The notes under the pieces are model-generated. The model did not search any database. It was given only the letters and a program-made list of their open reading frames with translations, and was not told the DNA's origin. The position numbers were made by a program, and so were the translations under genes. Positions 34,921 through 43,565 of a DNA stretch of 64,000 nucleotides are shown one piece after another. This DNA is from DATKPA01 sp051955985 (GTDB lineage: Bacteria; Planctomycetota; Phycisphaerae; WQYP01), in the NCBI GenBank assembly GCA_051955985.1, contig JBQCGD010000170.1:1-64000 (forward strand). The letters run 5' to 3'. Each line of letters starts with the position of its first letter. Within the stretch, counting starts at the first letter, position 1.

Positions 34921-35811
34921 ATGATCGAAGCCGTGATGTTATGGAATGAGCCGAACAACAAGTCGCACTGGATGTTTGAGATCGATCCAGACTGGCGGCT
35001 GTTCGGCGAAATGGTAAAGGTGGCGTCGGATGGGATCCGGGCGGAGAGGCCGCAGTTGACGCAGGTCCTTGGGGGGATGTCGCCGATCGATCCGGGATTC
35101 GTGCAGTTGATGCGGGGGCACGGGGTGCTGGAGCGGATGGATGCAATCGCGGTGCATGGCTTTCCGCTGGATTGGAATCATTGGCAGATCAATGACTGGC
35201 CGGAGAAACTGCGCGAAATCAAGAGCGTCGTCGAGGACAAGCCGGTCTGGGTCTCGGAGGTGGGGATCTCGACTTTTGGGGCGGAGGAGGTGCAGGAGTT
35301 TGGGTTGAAACGCACTGCGGAACTCCTGATCGGCAAGGCGCCGCGAATCCACTGGTATTCGCTCTTTGACCTGCCGAAGGCCTGGCCGGCGACGACCCGC
35401 CATCGTGAGGCGGAGGGCTCGAGCTATTACCGGCACTTCTACATGGGGCTGATCAAGGAGGACGGCACGCCGAAGATGGCGCTCAAGCACTTCCACAACT
35501 ACACGCCGGAAATGGGATTCTGCCAGTGGTTTCATTACCAGGATCACCGGCTCGATGATGCGGTGCGAATCATGAAGGACCTCGGCGTCACCTACCTGCG
35601 AACCGGATTGAGCTGGGCGGATGTGTTCCGGCCGAACGCGCGGGAATGGTTCGACCGCCAGATGAAGGCGCTCTCGAAGTTCCGCGTGACGGTCACCTTC
35701 TGCTTCACGCCGGAGCATTGCGGGATTCAGCCGCACCACACGAGCCCCCCGAAGGATCCGCGGGAGTTCGCGGATTTCTGTGTGGAGATGGTGAAGCGTT
35801 ACGCGGATTGA
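34921..35811 (+). CDS. Circularly permuted glycosidase-like TIM barrel
   Basis: 296 residues. The protein begins at the fourth strand of the barrel (AVMLWNEPNNKSHW, acid/base Glu10) and goes through the nucleophile (VWVSEVGIS, Glu113) to the last strands. It then continues into what is normally the N-terminal part of the barrel (residues 199-296: GFCQWFHYQDHRL, MKDLGVTYLRTGLSWAD, PPKDPREFADF, ending at VKRYAD). That end aligns to residues 30-133 of the fusion protein at 19075, stopping just before its WNKPN motif. An in-frame stop 12 codons upstream shows that the missing order is not simply out of frame. No signal peptide; probably cytoplasmic. No clear Shine-Dalgarno. Confidence 0.82.
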   Translation: MIEAVMLWNEPNNKSHWMFEIDPDWRLFGEMVKVASDGIRAERPQLTQVLGGMSPIDPGFVQLMRGHGVLERMDAIAVHGFPLDWNHWQINDWPEKLREIKSVVEDKPVWVSEVGISTFGAEEVQEFGLKRTAELLIGKAPRIHWYSLFDLPKAWPATTRHREAEGSSYYRHFYMGLIKEDGTPKMALKHFHNYTPEMGFCQWFHYQDHRLDDAVRIMKDLGVTYLRTGLSWADVFRPNAREWFDRQMKALSKFRVTVTFCFTPEHCGIQPHHTSPPKDPREFADFCVEMVKRYAD

Positions 35812-35820
35812 GGGTGTCGA

Positions 35821-37138
35821 ATGCGTGCATTGCTGCTGGTGCTGGACTCGGTGGGTGGGGAACGCCCCGGATGCGGACCGATTCGGCGATGCGGGCGCCG
35901 CGACGGTGCAGCACATTCTGGAGCGCTGTCCGGACCTGAAAACGCCCACGCTGATGCGGCTGGGATGGGGGAGAATTCTTGGGCGCTCGAATGAAAGCAG
36001 GGCCTCGTGGGGGAAGATGAATGAAGCATCGGAAGGGAAGGATTCGACGACGGGGCACTGGGAATTGGCGGGGGTCCATCAGCGGGAGCCGTTTCCCGTG
36101 TTCGACAAGTTCCCCGCCGCGCTTGTGGAGGAAATTGAACGCGAAGCCGGGGTGACGTTCATCGGCAACAAGGCGGCGTCGGGTACGGCGATTATCGCCG
36201 AAATGGGCGAGGAGCACGTCCGAACAGGCCGACCAATTCTGTATACGTCGGCGGACTCGGTATTGCAGATTGCAGCCCATGAGGAAGTCGTTCCCATTGA
36301 GCGCTTATACGCCATTTGCCGGACGGCGCGGCGGCATGCGGATCAATATCGCATCGGGCGCGTCATTGCCCGTCCGTTTGTGGGGCAGCCGGGGAAGTAT
36401 GAGCGCACCTGCCGCCGCCATGATTTTTCGTTGGTCCCGCCCCGGACCGTGCTCAATGCCATCGATGAATCCCACTTCGAAGTCATCGGGGTGGGAAAGG
36501 TGACCGACCTTTTTTCCGGCCGCGGGATGACTTGGGGGCTTCCGACGTCGAGCAATGCGGACGGGATGAAGCATATTTCCTCCCTGTGGGCGGGCATGCG
36601 GAAAGGGCTTCTGTTTGCCAACCTCGTCGACTTCGACACGGAATTCGGGCATCGCCGCGATGTGGCGGGCTATGCGCGGGCGATCGAAGTGTTTGACCTC
36701 TGGTTGAGCGGCTTTTTGAAGCAGGTGCGCCGCGACGATCTCGTGATTGTGACGGCGGATCATGGCAATGATCCGACGTTCCGCGGAACGGATCACACGC
36801 GTGAGCAGGTCCCGCTGCTGGTGTTGCACGCGGGCCGGAGCGTGAATCTCGGCGTGCGGGAGACGTTCGCCGATGTGGCGGCGACGCTGGCGGAATATTT
36901 TGGAATTGAGGGCGGATGGCCCGTTGGCAAATCGTTCCTGTCACTGATCGCACCGGAGGATGAGGATGGGCACAACGTTCCTGCTGGTTCGGCACGGGGC
37001 GCATCTGCTGGGGGGCGAGACGCTGGCTGGCCGGACGGAAGGGGTGAAGGTGAGCGAGTCCGGCCGCGAGCAGGTGCGACGGATGGCGTCGCGCATGAAA
37101 AGGCTGGCGCCGGCGGCGATTTATTCGAGCCCGATTGA
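35821..37138 (+). CDS. deoB: Phosphopentomutase, frameshifted near its start (possible pseudogene)
   Basis: The expected start ATG 35821 (ALLLVLDSVG, with the first metal Asp) is in frame 1. From about 35855 the homologous frame is frame 2 (VGNAPDADRFGDAG), so two bases appear lost in the G-rich run at 35851-35860. The rest is a good DeoB: DSTTGHWELAG with the catalytic Thr, YTSADSVLQIAAHEE, NLVDFDTEFGHRRD and TADHGNDPTFRGTDHTRE. The frame then runs past the usual end (GKSFLSLI) to 37138, overlapping the next gene by about 170 bases. A TGA that would give a normal ATGA overlap lies at 36961 in the original frame. Either a decaying gene or sequence errors. The active enzyme would interconvert pentose-1- and -5-phosphates. 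Confidence 0.75.
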
Positions 37139-37583
37139 ACGCTGCCGCGAAACCGCAGAAATCCTGGGCGAAGAGACGGGGGCGCCGGTGGAGGTGCGCG
37201 ATGTCCTGGCGGAACTGGATTTCGGGAGGTGGACCGGGCAGAAGTGGGCGAACTTGCGCGAAGACGATTTGTGGCAGCGATGGGACGCGCACCGGTCGGG
37301 AACGCGCATGCCCGGCGGCGAGACAATGCTGGAAGTGCAGGGGCGGATCATTCGCGAGATGCTGCGCATCCGGGAGGAACGTCCGGGGCAACGCGTGGCG
37401 GTGGTGTCGCACGGGGATGTGATCAAGTCCGCGGTGGCGCATGTGCTGGCGGTGCCGCTCGATTTGATGCTCCGGATTGAGATCTCGCTGGCGAGTGTGT
37501 CGGTGGTGGAGTGGGGGGAGCGCGGGCCGTGGGTGCTGGGGGTGAATTTTACGGGGGAGATCGAAATGCCTTACGCGCATTGA
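36966..37583 (+). CDS. Histidine phosphatase family protein (phosphoglycerate mutase-like)
   Basis: 205 residues from ATG 36966, with GGAGG six bases upstream (an ATG at 36960 is too close to that site). Catalytic LVRHGAH, phosphate-pocket YSSPIERCRETAE, acidic LAELDFGRWTG and second His in VSHGDVIKSAV. The size fits small-molecule phosphatases rather than glycolytic mutase. The substrate is unknown; it overlaps the extended end of the phosphopentomutase frame. Confidence 0.85.
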   Translation: MGTTFLLVRHGAHLLGGETLAGRTEGVKVSESGREQVRRMASRMKRLAPAAIYSSPIERCRETAEILGEETGAPVEVRDVLAELDFGRWTGQKWANLREDDLWQRWDAHRSGTRMPGGETMLEVQGRIIREMLRIREERPGQRVAVVSHGDVIKSAVAHVLAVPLDLMLRIEISLASVSVVEWGERGPWVLGVNFTGEIEMPYAH

Positions 37584-37606
37584 AACGCGGTGCAGCACAA
37601 GGTCGC

Positions 37607-39253
37607 TCATTTCGCTGATCCCCCTTCGAGAGCGTGGAGGAAAGATTTGAGCTGCTGCGCGTACGGCGCGGGATCGACATTCGACATCGCGGACATGGCG
37701 AGGCGAAACGCGGCATAGGCAGCGGCGTACCAGCGGGTGACTTGCGGGTCGGGGAAGTGCGCGCGTTCTTCCAGTCGGGCGATCGCGGTGGAGGGGAGAT
37801 TCCAGTCGATGATCGCGCTGGCGAGATCCCAGCAGCGGGATTGCGGGCCGATGATCGTGTGGTCGTTGGCATGGGAGCGGTCATCGGTCTTGATGATGCG
37901 GCCCGTCGAGTTGCGGAGCCACTCCCATGGCGACAGCCGGCCGTCGTGAGAGGGACGGCGTTCGACGAGGAGTCGCGGCGTGAGCTTCTCGGTGACCGCG
38001 TGCATGGAGTGACGGGCGTCGGGGCCGAGCGATTCTTCGGTGTTCTGCAAGAGCATTTCCGCGAGGCGAAAGAGGTGGGTGCGGGCTTGTTCTTCAGGGA
38101 AGGACGCCGCCGGTGTGTGATTCAGAGAGGCTGCGAGGTGCGTAAGAACCTCCGGCGTGGAGTCGTGCGCCGAAAGGGGGGTGGCGTCGATCCATTCGGT
38201 GGCGCGGAAGCCGGCGTGGCAGGAAAGCGTTGGCAGCGTAAAGGGAGCAGGTGTCACCGATTCGGGGATGTGGGTAAGGCCGGCGAATTTCCAGAGAATT
38301 GCGCGGCCATCGGGAGCGGTAAGTTTCCACTTGGTGCGTTCGAACGGCGGCCAGGCGGGGGCAGACGTTCGGAGCATCTGCCGCCACTTCCCGGCGGAAA
38401 GGTCGTCATGGGTGAGGGCGTTTGTATCGGCCTTGAGAAGTTTGGCGGTCTTTTGTTTCAGCTGGTGGAGGAGGACGCGTTCGCAGGAGCTGACGATGCG
38501 GTTGGCCGCGGCGTACCATTTCTGGAGAGCGGGTGAGGCGGCGTCGCCGGGGGGGCTGTTGTGGCCTGGAAGGATGGTTTGATTTTCGAGGGGGATGCCG
38601 ATGCGCGAGAGCGCGCGGCTTGCGGCGTAAAAACTGGAGCCGGAGCGGCTGGGGCCCTCGTCCACGATGAGCGCGTGAGTAAACGCGCCGGCGAGTTCGT
38701 CCCGAAGAGAGAGTTGCCGGTCATACGGATGGCCGGCAGGGCGCGCGGTGATGCGGATGGCCTGGAGCCCTCGGGCGCGAAGGGTGGACAGAACGACCGC
38801 GGAGAGGGAAGTGCCGATGCTGCGAATGCCCAGGACGAGTGTGCGGGATGCCGCAGGATGCTGCATGGCCCATTCGTCGGCGGCGAGGAGGTACTGTTCG
38901 GGATAGAGGGTGTAAAAGGCGAGCCCTTCAGGCGTTTTGGGGTGGATCGTTCTCGTGGCGAAGGGTTGCAGAAATGGCAGGAGAATTTCCAGCACGCGTG
39001 CGGATTCGGCCGGTGCCTTGGCGGAGGGCGGCGGTGGCCGGACGATGTGAAAGAAGAGATCGGCGGCTGCATCGGTGAGGGTGGGCGTGATGTCGGCGTG
39101 CTGGTCGTCCGCGGAGGTTTGTTCGAGTTGGCCGGCGAGGATGAGGATGGAGCGGGCCGTGTCGGCGGTGAGAGGCCTGGCGAGGTGGGTGCGGATGCGG
39201 ACGAGGAGGTCGCCGACGGTGGTGGTTTCGGAGGGATCGCCGTAGAGAATCAT
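37607..39253 (-). CDS. Large protein with a phosphoribosyltransferase-like domain (unknown function)
   Basis: 548 residues from ATG 39253, which overlaps the permease stop (ATGA). Residues 1-90 are helical. Residues about 110-240 look like a PRTase fold: LVLGIRSIGTSLSAVV, then ALIVDEGPSRSGSSFY in the place of the PRPP loop. The remaining 300 residues have hints of a phosphotransferase (kinase-like) fold, with RAILWKFAGL and a later CWDLASAIIDW. I do not recognise the full architecture. Coupling to a permease suggests a role in nucleobase, amino-acid or related metabolism. Confidence 0.65.
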   Translation of the reverse strand: MILYGDPSETTTVGDLLVRIRTHLARPLTADTARSILILAGQLEQTSADDQHADITPTLTDAAADLFFHIVRPPPPSAKAPAESARVLEILLPFLQPFATRTIHPKTPEGLAFYTLYPEQYLLAADEWAMQHPAASRTLVLGIRSIGTSLSAVVLSTLRARGLQAIRITARPAGHPYDRQLSLRDELAGAFTHALIVDEGPSRSGSSFYAASRALSRIGIPLENQTILPGHNSPPGDAASPALQKWYAAANRIVSSCERVLLHQLKQKTAKLLKADTNALTHDDLSAGKWRQMLRTSAPAWPPFERTKWKLTAPDGRAILWKFAGLTHIPESVTPAPFTLPTLSCHAGFRATEWIDATPLSAHDSTPEVLTHLAASLNHTPAASFPEEQARTHLFRLAEMLLQNTEESLGPDARHSMHAVTEKLTPRLLVERRPSHDGRLSPWEWLRNSTGRIIKTDDRSHANDHTIIGPQSRCWDLASAIIDWNLPSTAIARLEERAHFPDPQVTRWYAAAYAAFRLAMSAMSNVDPAPYAQQLKSFLHALEGGSAK

Positions 39254-41220
39254 GCGGGCTCCGTCGTGATGGGGCAGGAGATGGGAGCGGTGTCGGTTTC
39301 CGGGTCGAGGGCTTCGTCGGGGTCGGGCGTTTCGAGATACCAGGGGATGATGGCGACGATGAGGCGCGGCCCGCCGCAGCGCAGGAGGGTGCGGCGGAGT
39401 TTTCGGGCGCGATGGGCGTGCAGCAGGTGTTCCCACCAGTGCCGCTTGATGAGTTCGGGGATGAGGACGGCGATGTTGCGCGCGGGGAATTCGGATTCGA
39501 GCCGCCGCAGGAGTTGGAGAAAGGGAGAGATCATGCGGCGGTAGGGAGCGTTGATCAGGAGAAGGCGGGGGAGCGGGAGGTTGGCGCGGCGGGCGGGGAT
39601 TTCGATGTCACTTCGCCACTGGTCGCGGAGCTCCCGCTCGGAATCCTCTTCGTCGGGGCCGGCGAGCTCGTTGATGTGGACGGCGATGACGTCGGGGGAG
39701 AGCTGGAGCGCAAGTCGCAGGGTTTTCTCGAGAAGGCGGTTACGGCCGCGGGTGGGGATCACGACCACGGGGGGCTCCGCGCGGGAAAGCTGGAGCGGCC
39801 CCTGCGTGGCGAGGGCGTGTTCGACGCGCTGGTAGTGGCCGTGAATGGAGTAGAGGAGCAGAAGGAAAGCCGGAATCGCGACAAGCACGATCCAGGCGCC
39901 CTCGGAAAATTTGGCAAGGAGGATGACGCCGAGGGCCGCGGCGGTCGCAACGGCGCCCACCGCGTTGATCGAAAGGCGGAAACGGTGTGCCTGAGCGGGA
40001 TTGGCGGAAAGCTCGCGGCGCCAGTGGATGACCATGCCGCACTGCGAGAGGGTAAAGGCGAGGAAGGCGCCGACCGCGAAGAGCGGGATGAGCCGATCGG
40101 TGATGCCATGGAAAACGAGCAGCAATGCGCCGGCGGTGGCGGCGAGGAAAAGGACGCCGACCGAATAGACGAGGCGGCGGCCCATCGTGGCGAACGCCCG
40201 GGGAAGAAAGTTGTCCTTGGCCAGAATCCGGCAGAGACGCGGAAAGGCGGCGAAGCTCGTGTTGGCGGAGAGCATCAGGACGCAGACGAGGGCCGCCATG
40301 AAAACGTAGTAAAAGTGCCGGCGGCCGATGGTGGCTGCGGTTGCCTGCGAGAGGATGCTCTGGTAGCCGGGTTTGGATTGGTCCATCGCGACGATGTGGA
40401 AGCGCTGGACGAGCGCAGTGGTGCCGGCGAGAAGGATCACGAGAAGCGCGATGATGATGCCCAGCGTGCGGCGGGCGTTCTGCACGGCGGGTTCCTTGAA
40501 CGCAGTGACGCCGTTGCTGACCGCTTCCACGCCGGTCATGGCGGTGCATCCGCCGGCAAAGGCGTGGAGGAGGAGCCAGAGCGAGACGGCCGCGGTGGCG
40601 GGTGGGGGCGTGAAGGCGCCGGCGATGGGCGTGGGGTTGGAGGTCATGAGGGTTTTGGCGAGGCCCCAGATCAGGATGAGAATGAAGGAGGCGAGGAAGA
40701 GGTAGGTAGGAAAGGAGAAGAGGAGGCCCGCCTCGCCCGTGCCGCGGAGATTGGCGAGAGTGATCAGGGCAAGGACGACGAGGCAGAGGGGGAGGATGTG
40801 AGGCTGGAGGGAGGGGAGTGCGGAGACAAGGGCAGCGACGCCGGAGGAGATGCCGACGGCGACGTTGAGGATGTAATCGATCATGAGGGCGGTCGCGGCG
40901 AGGAGGCCGGCGAAGGTGCCGAGGTTGGAACGGACCACGGCGTAGGAGCCGGCGCCGGTGGGGTAAGCGGTGATGGTCTGGCGGTAGGAGATCCCCAGGA
41001 GGACGAGAAGGGCAAGAATGGCGACCATGAGAGGCCAGAGAAAGCGGGAGCCGGCGGCACCGAGGGGGATGAGAACGGCGAGGGCGGCTTCTGGCCCGTA
41101 GGCGGTGGAGGAGAGGGCATCCAGGCCGAGGACGGGGATGGCGGTCAGGATGGAGATTCTCTGCTGGTCCTGTTCGTCGTTCGCAAGTGGGCGGCCGAGC
41201 AGGAGTCGGCGGAAGTTCAT
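39250..41220 (-). CDS. APC-superfamily amino acid / cation permease with C-terminal soluble domain
   Basis: 656 residues from ATG 41220 (AGGAG seven bases upstream). Twelve predicted transmembrane helices. The first is preceded by IPVLGLDALSSTAYGPEAAL, the APC signature-like start, and a later helix region holds GVEAVSNGVTAF. The last about 150 residues (after SIHGHYQRVEHAL) form a soluble alpha/beta domain with VVVIPTRGRNRLL and VIAVHIN, similar to universal-stress-like domains of some permeases. The substrate is not predictable. The downstream gene is coupled by ATGA. Confidence 0.82.
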   Translation of the reverse strand: MNFRRLLLGRPLANDEQDQQRISILTAIPVLGLDALSSTAYGPEAALAVLIPLGAAGSRFLWPLMVAILALLVLLGISYRQTITAYPTGAGSYAVVRSNLGTFAGLLAATALMIDYILNVAVGISSGVAALVSALPSLQPHILPLCLVVLALITLANLRGTGEAGLLFSFPTYLFLASFILILIWGLAKTLMTSNPTPIAGAFTPPPATAAVSLWLLLHAFAGGCTAMTGVEAVSNGVTAFKEPAVQNARRTLGIIIALLVILLAGTTALVQRFHIVAMDQSKPGYQSILSQATAATIGRRHFYYVFMAALVCVLMLSANTSFAAFPRLCRILAKDNFLPRAFATMGRRLVYSVGVLFLAATAGALLLVFHGITDRLIPLFAVGAFLAFTLSQCGMVIHWRRELSANPAQAHRFRLSINAVGAVATAAALGVILLAKFSEGAWIVLVAIPAFLLLLYSIHGHYQRVEHALATQGPLQLSRAEPPVVVIPTRGRNRLLEKTLRLALQLSPDVIAVHINELAGPDEEDSERELRDQWRSDIEIPARRANLPLPRLLLINAPYRRMISPFLQLLRRLESEFPARNIAVLIPELIKRHWWEHLLHAHRARKLRRTLLRCGGPRLIVAIIPWYLETPDPDEALDPETDTAPISCPITTEPA

Positions 41221-41425
41221 GCGGGTGCTCCTGAAGTCTGGAGGGGAAAAGAGCAAGTGGAGCGCCGCAAGGTTTGTCTCGGGCACAGTGGGCTGCGCCT
41301 GTGTTGTGGGTTCCTCATCCCGGAGTGCATAAAGTGCGGCGTCGTCGCACTTTGTCGGGGCGACGCTTTTGGAAAGGGGGGTGTTCGGGTAGATAGGGGG
41401 CGGCGTTTTTTCTGAGGAGCGGTTC

Positions 41426-42205
41426 ATGGCGGGTGCGTATGTGCAACTGGCGGGGGCGTTTGGGGCGGCGTTTTTGGCCGGGGCGATTAATTCGGTGGCG
41501 GGCGGGGGGAGTTTGATTTCTTTTCCGGCGCTCGTGGCGCTGGGCCTGCCGCCGGTGGCGGCGAATGCGACCAACACGGTGGGGATCTGGCCAGGGTCCG
41601 TGGGGAGCGTGTGGGGGTTTCGGCGGGAGCTTGGGCGGGTGCCGCCGGGGATGTTGTGGCTGCTTGTGCCGGGGGCGTTGGGGGGAATGGCGGGTGCGGT
41701 GCTGTTGCGGTACACCCCGGCGGGGGTGTTTGACCGGCTGGTGCCCTGGTTGATCCTGCTGGCGACGGCGCTGTTCATGGTGCAGGGGCCAGTGCAGAAG
41801 AAACTGAGGAGCGTAGAGGCGGCGGGGCGGCGGCGGCGACGCTGGTGGTTTGCCGCGATCATGGTGCAACTGGCCGTGTCGGTTTACGGCGGGTATTTCG
41901 GGGCGGGGATGAGCATCATGATGCTGTCGGTGCTGGGGCTCCTGGGGATGACGGACATTCTGGAAATGAATGCGATGACAAGTCTTCTGTCGCTGAGCAT
42001 CAACGGGGTGGCGGGGGTGCTGTTTATGGCGACCGGGCTGGTGAGCTGGCCGCACGCGGTGGCGATGGCGCTGGGCGCGGTGGTGGGGGGGTACGGTGCG
42101 ACCGGTGCGGCGCGGAAAGTGGGGAAGGTGTGGATTCGGCGGTTTGTGATGGTGGTGGGGGTGGGAATCACGGTGGCGATGTTCTGGCGGATGTGGCGGG
42201 GGTGA
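41426..42205 (+). CDS. TauE/SafE (TSUP) family permease
   Basis: 259 residues, about eight transmembrane helices. Family signatures GAINSVAGGGSLISFPAL near the start and VYGGYFGAGMSIMML near residue 155. TSUP proteins move sulfite, sulfoacetate or other organic anions. GAGGAG seven bases before the ATG. Its last 137 bases are repeated at 43566-43702, beyond the Fic gene. Confidence 0.88.
   Translation: MAGAYVQLAGAFGAAFLAGAINSVAGGGSLISFPALVALGLPPVAANATNTVGIWPGSVGSVWGFRRELGRVPPGMLWLLVPGALGGMAGAVLLRYTPAGVFDRLVPWLILLATALFMVQGPVQKKLRSVEAAGRRRRRWWFAAIMVQLAVSVYGGYFGAGMSIMMLSVLGLLGMTDILEMNAMTSLLSLSINGVAGVLFMATGLVSWPHAVAMALGAVVGGYGATGAARKVGKVWIRRFVMVVGVGITVAMFWRMWRG
42064..42200 (+). repeat. Direct repeat, copy 1 (3' end of the TSUP gene)
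   Basis: About 137 bases repeated 1502 bases downstream (43566-43702) with roughly ten differences. Copy 1 is the functional 3' end of the TSUP gene. Together the copies bracket the Fic gene. Confidence 0.85.
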
Positions 42206-42239
42206 GGCTGGGAAGGAATGCTTTACCAGCAATCATTGC

Positions 42240-42259
42240 TAGTAAAGAATCCTTTACTA
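42240..42259. promoter_or_regulatory. Palindromic operator 1 upstream of fic
   Basis: TAGTAAAG-AATC-CTTTACTA, a perfect inverted repeat with eight-base arms. Its centre is 31 bases from that of operator 2. Confidence 0.75.
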
Positions 42260-42269
42260 GCGGAATTCG

Positions 42270-42291
42270 TTAGTAAAGGATACTTTACTAA
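42270..42291. promoter_or_regulatory. Palindromic operator 2 overlapping the fic ribosome-binding site
   Basis: TTAGTAAAG-GATA-CTTTACTAA, a perfect inverted repeat with nine-base arms ending two bases before the ATG. The only purine-rich site (AAAGGA) lies inside it, so binding (or RNA folding) would also block translation. A degenerate third half-site CTTTACCA sits at 42221, again 31 bases away. Confidence 0.75.
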
Positions 42292-42293
42292 GT

Positions 42294-43451
42294 ATGAAAC
42301 GAGTTACTGGCACTTATCGAGTCACGGGGAGCGGCGGGGAAGTGGTCCGCGCCTTTATTCCCTATCCGCTTCCACCGGTTGATCCGCCGGTGCAAGTGGA
42401 AGGGGAACTGGCGGCGAGGTTGTCGGCAGCGATGACGTCGATTGCCAAACTCGCGGTAGCAGCGGACCTCGTACCGGATGCGGCGCTCTTCTTATATGGG
42501 TTTCTCCGCAAGGAAGCGTTGATTACATCTCAAATAGAGGGGACGCAGGCGACGCTGGAAGACGTTTTCGCAAGCGATGCAGGGGAGAAGCCACAGCGGC
42601 CTGAGGATGTAGAGGAGGTCGCAAATTACGTCGTGGCTCTCAATTTCGCACGCGGTCAAATTGCGAAGCCTGGGGGCATTCCGCTTTCGATGCGCCTGCT
42701 CAAAGAAGCCCATGCCCGTCTGATGAGAGGAACGCGTGGAAGCGATAAGCAACCCGGAGAGGTTCGGCGCTCTCAAAACTGGATCGGCGGTACGCGCCCA
42801 GGCAACGCGCATTTTGTTCCCCCGCCGCCGGAGGAACTCTCCGAGTTGCTCTCCAGGTTTGAAAAATGGCTCCACGCGCCCGATCCCCTGCCGCCGCTGA
42901 TACGCGTCGGTCTGGCGCACGCGCAATTCGAGACAATTCATCCGTTCCTTGACGGGAACGGCCGCATTGGTCGCCTGCTCATTGCGCTTTTGGTTGAACA
43001 TTGGGGACTGTTGCGATCACCGCTCTTGTACTTGAGCGTTGCCTTTAAACGTCATCAGCAGGAGTATTACCGCGCGTTGTCAGCGATTCGCACGGAGGGG
43101 GATTGGGAAGGATGCATTTCATTTTTCATGGAGTGCGTTCGTGAGGCGGCCGATGATGGCGTCTCCGCGGCGCAGCGGCTTTTTGCCTTGGTCACTAAAG
43201 ATCGTCAGAGGCTGTCGGTCCACTCTGGTGCGACTGTCCCGTCCATCAGGCTTTTCGAATTGCTGCCATCGCACCCGATTGTGACGCTTCCGTTGGCAAT
43301 CAAGTTGCTGAAGGTCTCAAAACCGACAGCGACAAAGGCGCTGGACTCCCTGCAAGGGGCGAAGATCCTTCAGGAGACGACAGGACGCCGCCGCGATCGC
43401 GTCTATGCGTATCGTTGTTACCTGGATGTCCTTACGACGGACACCGAATAG
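42294..43451 (+). CDS. Fic family AMP-transferase with C-terminal winged helix
   Basis: 385 residues. The N-terminal Fic/DUF4172-like domain carries the self-inhibitory motif (T/S)xxxE(G/N) as TSQIEG (78-83). The Fic core has HPFLDGNGRIGR (216-227) with catalytic His216. Residues 325-375 form a winged helix-turn-helix (PIVTLPLAIKLL, SKPTATKALDSL). It should transfer AMP to a target protein and be held in check by its own inhibitory helix. The DNA-binding tail plus palindromes over its start suggest autoregulation. It lies within a duplicated TSUP tail and appears less GC-rich than its neighbours, a sign of recent arrival. Confidence 0.92.
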   Translation: MKRVTGTYRVTGSGGEVVRAFIPYPLPPVDPPVQVEGELAARLSAAMTSIAKLAVAADLVPDAALFLYGFLRKEALITSQIEGTQATLEDVFASDAGEKPQRPEDVEEVANYVVALNFARGQIAKPGGIPLSMRLLKEAHARLMRGTRGSDKQPGEVRRSQNWIGGTRPGNAHFVPPPPEELSELLSRFEKWLHAPDPLPPLIRVGLAHAQFETIHPFLDGNGRIGRLLIALLVEHWGLLRSPLLYLSVAFKRHQQEYYRALSAIRTEGDWEGCISFFMECVREAADDGVSAAQRLFALVTKDRQRLSVHSGATVPSIRLFELLPSHPIVTLPLAIKLLKVSKPTATKALDSLQGAKILQETTGRRRDRVYAYRCYLDVLTTDTE

Positions 43452-43565
43452 TTGAACCGGTGCTCCATCCTGGAATGAGATCGAAGCTGGACGACGCAGG
43501 GCTGAACCAAGTCGATCCATGTGATTGGAGAAGCACCAGGCAGTGTAAGCCACGAGGAGCAGGGT

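Noticed and set aside
39412..41415. Long + strand frame opposite the APC permease
   Set aside because: Same cause: antisense of a GC-rich membrane protein gene, with a Gly/Glu/Asp-rich translation.
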